Assembly: GCA_021772775.1 (NCBI GenBank)
Contig: JAJFLH010000030.1
Location: 1 to 56,423, forward strand
Direction: 5' to 3'
From: Mariprofundus sp.
Lineage (GTDB): Bacteria > Pseudomonadota > Zetaproteobacteria > Mariprofundales > Mariprofundaceae
Length of the DNA stretch: 56,423 bases
The translations under genes were made by a program, and so were the position numbers. This document shows, piece after piece, positions 53,270 to 56,423 of this stretch. Below the pieces are notes generated by a model. It worked only from the letters and a program-made list of their open reading frames with translations. It ran no database searches and was not told the DNA's origin. The stretch's first letter is position 1; each line of letters opens with the position of its first letter.

Positions 53270-53371
53270 AAGAACTTCCTCCCCTATCGTTTTGTTTAAC
53301 CAGTATAGCTAACGGTTCTGATTATGTAACAAGCATCTCAACGACAGGTCTAAAAGGAGAACAGCGCACAA

Positions 53372-53899
53372 TCAGAGCCCGCCGCGCACCAGCCGCAAGT
53401 GAAGTGTAGTGGTTGCCTTAGTGGTAACAGCATCTTGTCCATCATTAAAGCTTTTGCCCATCATATTACCCTGAACAGGGTTATATAACGTTGTTGACCA
53501 ATAGGAATTAGCCACCGCCGTGGCTGGAAAGATGGTGGCATCAATAGAAGGCACAGAGCATTGATGCTCTACAATCAGATCTAACTCCTTGATATTTGGC
53601 ATACGCCAATCGGTAAGGCCTGCAAAACCACCACCATTATTCAATGTTTCTGCAGCCTGTAGAGCCGCCTGCCAAGTGTATTGAGTAGCAGTACCTGTTG
53701 CACACGTGTTCACCCCGCTCAAACCTTCTGTGCACTGCTTCCACATCAGACCAGTTCTATTGTGGGTAATCGTACCGTCATTATTATTGGTAAAATCAGT
53801 TGCAGGTGCAGTAGCTGCTAACGAGGCAGTTAAACAGACAGCATCTGCCACAGCAGAGAACATCACAATACTACATAATATCATGATCATTTTTTTCAT
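53372..53899 (-). CDS. Exported DUF1566 (Lcl-type C-terminal) protein
   Basis: A 175-residue protein with a signal peptide (MKKMIMILCSIVMFSAVADA) and one DUF1566 domain: DGTITHNRTGLMWKQC, LTDWRMPNIKELDLIV, then YWSTT and LRLVRGGL. This domain is found in secreted and surface proteins, including some that bind host or matrix molecules. Its molecular role is poorly known. The start has GGAGG 7 nt upstream. It is a paralogue of the C-terminal domain of the next protein (53964-56423), 64 bp away on the same strand. Confidence 0.85.
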   Translation of the reverse strand: MKKMIMILCSIVMFSAVADAVCLTASLAATAPATDFTNNNDGTITHNRTGLMWKQCTEGLSGVNTCATGTATQYTWQAALQAAETLNNGGGFAGLTDWRMPNIKELDLIVEHQCSVPSIDATIFPATAVANSYWSTTLYNPVQGNMMGKSFNDGQDAVTTKATTTLHLRLVRGGL

Positions 53900-53963
53900 G
53901 TCTCGTCCTCCTTTTCAGTAACACCAAATAAATAACAGCTCTGCATATCATTTATCATAGAAA

Positions 53964-56423
53964 TCATGGTGCACCACGCACAAGGCGCAGCCTATATGGC
54001 CCAGTCTTTGGACGAGATGATGATGCGCCATCGTTAAAATTCACATCAAACATATTCGCCGTATTATTCAGAAGCGTAGAAGAAGTCCAATATACATTTG
54101 CTACGGTATTCGGGAAGTAAGCCGTATCTATCAAAGGAGCTGTTCCGGCACCATAATTGACTATAGAGCGTAGCTCTTGAACATTAGGAACACGCCAGTC
54201 GGCAAAACCACACATAGCAGCAGTATTCACCTCAGCCACAAATTTTTCTGTATCGCAATTACCCACAGAATTACATGTTGCGCCAGCTCCGGCATCTGCC
54301 GTACCAGCATTTCCACCGTTCGTCGTCGTAGTCGAGTTGAACCATGAATAAGTGTTATTCGCATCATGAATACCACCACCTGCCGCTGTTGTTTTCACTT
54401 CCCAAACCAGACCAGTGACATTGTCCTGCACACATTCCCAGGCGGGATCACTTGCTGCCAAGGCTGCTCCTGCTGCATCCAGCTTGGTGAATGAGAAACC
54501 AAGATAACCATCTGCATTACTATTCTTTGCAGGATTAACATCACGCCCCACATCAGCATCCTGTACGGGGAAGGCGGCCTGTGTGGTAAGCAAGTTATTG
54601 TTCGCAGCATCACTCCAAAGGCTGACACCCGTATCATTAATTTCACCAGCATCATCATTTGTGATTGTACCTGTTGCAGCAACTGATGTGACCGGCACTG
54701 CTGCGGCCGTGATAATCACTCTCACTGCATTACTGATCGTCAGACTTAAGGTTTCATCAGGTTCAAACGCTGTATCTGCATTTACCAGCACTGTGATCGT
54801 ACCTGTGGTAGCCCCTGCTGCGATGGTCAGAGTGGCAGTCGCTGCTGTATAATCACTGGCCGAGAGCGCTGTTGCATCTGCAGTTACATAATCCACACTC
54901 ACCGTTTGTGTTGAAGCCGCAGCCATGGTGACGGTGAAGTTCAAATTGGTCGTTCCACCACCACTACCCTCAACTACTGTGGCATCTGCAACACTGATCG
55001 TTGTATACGCGACCCAGTTCACCGTACCTAAAGTGCCTAGTACCTTCTCAGCTCCCGCAGCCAGGTTCGTACCGTTAATCGTGACCGTATTACCAGTACC
55101 ACTACCGCCAATATGATTACCAAGGTTCAAAGCCGGAGAGTTGGTGAAGTCCAGGTTATTAAATGTCACGGTTGCACCGCTAAAGTTAAGCCTTAATACA
55201 TCAGAATCCGCCCACTGGCTGCTGAACGAAACATTATCAAACTTAGTAGGCGCTATGCCACCAATGCCCAACACCGCAAGATTGGTCACAGTCATACCAT
55301 CTACATTCACACCACCGTTCAGGTTCATGCCAAATCCGCTACCATTGATCACCGACGTAACCCCGGCAGGAGAACTAAACAGGCCATTAACCGTTAAGCC
55401 AGCATCCACTGTAATCGTGCCCGAATGTGCTATCGCAGCATTGATGACACTGCCAACAGTACCGGAATTAATCATCAACCCTGTGTTGTTGATAGCCCCT
55501 GGTGCTGTGACCGTCAACGTTGGAACGCCAGCGCTTGATATTAAATCAATCGTACCGGCATTGGTGAATCCATTGGCAAAGACCAGTGTTGTTCCTGTGC
55601 CTGAGCTTGTGAGCGTCAGTGTCGCACCGGCATTATTGGCAAAAGCACTATTGATGGAAACTGTTGCTCCATTTCCAGCTACCGTGATGGTACCGTTATT
55701 AATCAACGTACCTGCACCCGAAACCGTTCCAACCAGATCCAGAGTAATTCCACCAGAAGCAAGAGTGAAATCGGATGCCACAACCAGACCTGATGAAGCA
55801 TTTGTTCTCAACGTACCTGTACCTGTCAATGTGGTATTGGTACCAACCGTCATGGCACTGTTTGAACCCATCATCATGCGAGAACCGGTTGGTATATTCA
55901 GTGTACCATTTGTCGTATCAACATTGGCTCCGATCTGAGCAAATTGTCCGGTTGTGGACTGAATAGTACCGGTATTGGTCACACTACCCGTTGTAACACT
56001 TAACGCCGTTACAGCATTAGTACTATCCAGTGTGATCGTTCCTGCATTGGTGAATCCACTCGCAACGGTTAATGAATTACCATTATTAAGCGTCAATGTG
56101 GCGCCTGAATTATTGGCAAAGGTACCACTAAACGTACTGGAGCCATTTACTGTTATCGTACCTGTGTTGGTGATGGCTGCATTGATTGTTCTTGCTGCAC
56201 CGCCTGTACCCGATGTAGTAATTGTTCCTGTATTGGTTAAAACACCAGAGGTAACTGCAAGGGTTAAGACGCTGTTTGCGTTATTCTGCAGATCAATCGT
56301 ACCCGCATTGGTAAAGCTATTGGCAACGGTTAGTGTTACTGCTGTACCTGTAACTGTAAGTGTGGAACCTGCATTATTGGCAAATGTGCCACTGAACGTA
56401 CTGGTACCTGAGACCAAAATTGT
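53964..56423 (-). CDS. Large repetitive surface protein with Calx-beta and DUF1566 domains (5' end outside window)
   Basis: At least 819 residues remain, and the frame is open at the window edge, so the true start is beyond it. The visible N-terminal about 430 residues are tandem repeats of a Thr/Ala/Asn/Gly-rich unit such as FTNAGTIDL with FANNAGATLTL, resembling autotransporter-like beta-helix repeats. A Calx-beta domain follows (about 470-590; ISVADATVVEGSGGG, SDYTAATATLTIAAG, FEPDETLSLTI). The protein ends in a DUF1566 domain (GLVWEVKT, FADWRVPNVQELRSIV, YWTSS, LRLVRGAP). It is probably secreted or surface-attached. No membrane anchor is visible at the C-terminus. Confidence 0.85.
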   Translation of the reverse strand, partial: TILVSGTSTFSGTFANNAGSTLTVTGTAVTLTVANSFTNAGTIDLQNNANSVLTLAVTSGVLTNTGTITTSGTGGAARTINAAITNTGTITVNGSSTFSGTFANNSGATLTLNNGNSLTVASGFTNAGTITLDSTNAVTALSVTTGSVTNTGTIQSTTGQFAQIGANVDTTNGTLNIPTGSRMMMGSNSAMTVGTNTTLTGTGTLRTNASSGLVVASDFTLASGGITLDLVGTVSGAGTLINNGTITVAGNGATVSINSAFANNAGATLTLTSSGTGTTLVFANGFTNAGTIDLISSAGVPTLTVTAPGAINNTGLMINSGTVGSVINAAIAHSGTITVDAGLTVNGLFSSPAGVTSVINGSGFGMNLNGGVNVDGMTVTNLAVLGIGGIAPTKFDNVSFSSQWADSDVLRLNFSGATVTFNNLDFTNSPALNLGNHIGGSGTGNTVTINGTNLAAGAEKVLGTLGTVNWVAYTTISVADATVVEGSGGGTTNLNFTVTMAAASTQTVSVDYVTADATALSASDYTAATATLTIAAGATTGTITVLVNADTAFEPDETLSLTISNAVRVIITAAAVPVTSVAATGTITNDDAGEINDTGVSLWSDAANNNLLTTQAAFPVQDADVGRDVNPAKNSNADGYLGFSFTKLDAAGAALAASDPAWECVQDNVTGLVWEVKTTAAGGGIHDANNTYSWFNSTTTTNGGNAGTADAGAGATCNSVGNCDTEKFVAEVNTAAMCGFADWRVPNVQELRSIVNYGAGTAPLIDTAYFPNTVANVYWTSSTLLNNTANMFDVNFNDGASSSRPKTGPYRLRLVRGAP

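Noticed and set aside
55141-55938. 265-codon frame opposite the large surface protein
   Set aside because: The low-complexity repeats of the real gene keep the opposite strand open. No ribosome site or domain is seen.

Overview
The window reads as a chromosomal segment of an autotrophic proteobacterium. A class II fructose-bisphosphate aldolase of the Calvin-cycle type sits with a class II fructose bisphosphatase, transketolase, NAD-type GAPDH, phosphoglycerate kinase and pyruvate kinase, and a lone periplasmic monoheme cytochrome c follows. The neighbourhoods lolB-ispE-tRNA-Gln-prs, rluC/rne and rluD-pgeF-bamD are of the gamma-like proteobacterial kind. A zetaproteobacterial (Mariprofundus-like) iron oxidiser would fit, but this is inference and nothing here proves it.

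Layout. (1) 1-8277 is an accessory region: a Phd/YefM-RelE/ParE toxin-antitoxin pair, a complete type II-C CRISPR-Cas locus (8-repeat array, cas2, cas1, a compact 1012-residue cas9 and a divergent tracrRNA with its own terminator), an ORF6N-domain gene between two direct repeats, an endonuclease/exonuclease/phosphatase-family gene, and a 600-bp non-coding stretch with a duplicated 54-bp unit. (2) 8278-17301 is the highly expressed sugar-phosphate/Calvin cluster. (3) 17339-24062 holds rplM-rpsI, a YceI-like protein, and a run of JAMM peptidase, TPR lipoprotein, lolB, ispE, tRNA-Gln and prs. (4) 24063-34594 holds a repeat-rich gap, cytochrome c, clpB and an overlapping signalling cluster (histidine kinase, sigma-54 type response regulator, small exported protein, hybrid sensor kinase) behind dapA. 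(5) 34759-41288 holds rluC divergent from rne-rluD-pgeF-bamD and a small lipoprotein. (6) 41382-53227 holds a FadL-family porin, four minor pilin genes, a class A penicillin-binding protein, citramalate synthase, a quinone oxidoreductase and a CHASE2 adenylate cyclase. (7) 53372-56423 holds two DUF1566-type exported proteins; the second is large, repetitive and runs off the window.

The richest part is the CRISPR locus. Every repeat ends in a TACAAT box with a -35-like hexamer 16 bp upstream, as in Neisseria type II-C arrays where each repeat is a promoter. The tracrRNA anti-repeat at 5852-5888 pairs with the repeat around a 3x3 internal loop. It also carries the same TACAAT box pointing toward cas9, so the tracrRNA and cas promoters appear to overlap. 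The cas block is framed by two approximately 30-bp inverted sequences. The adjacent ORF6N gene is framed by direct repeats, one of which contains a decayed copy of the 3' end of the neighbouring nuclease gene.

All functional names rest on motif recognition by eye. No database search was run.
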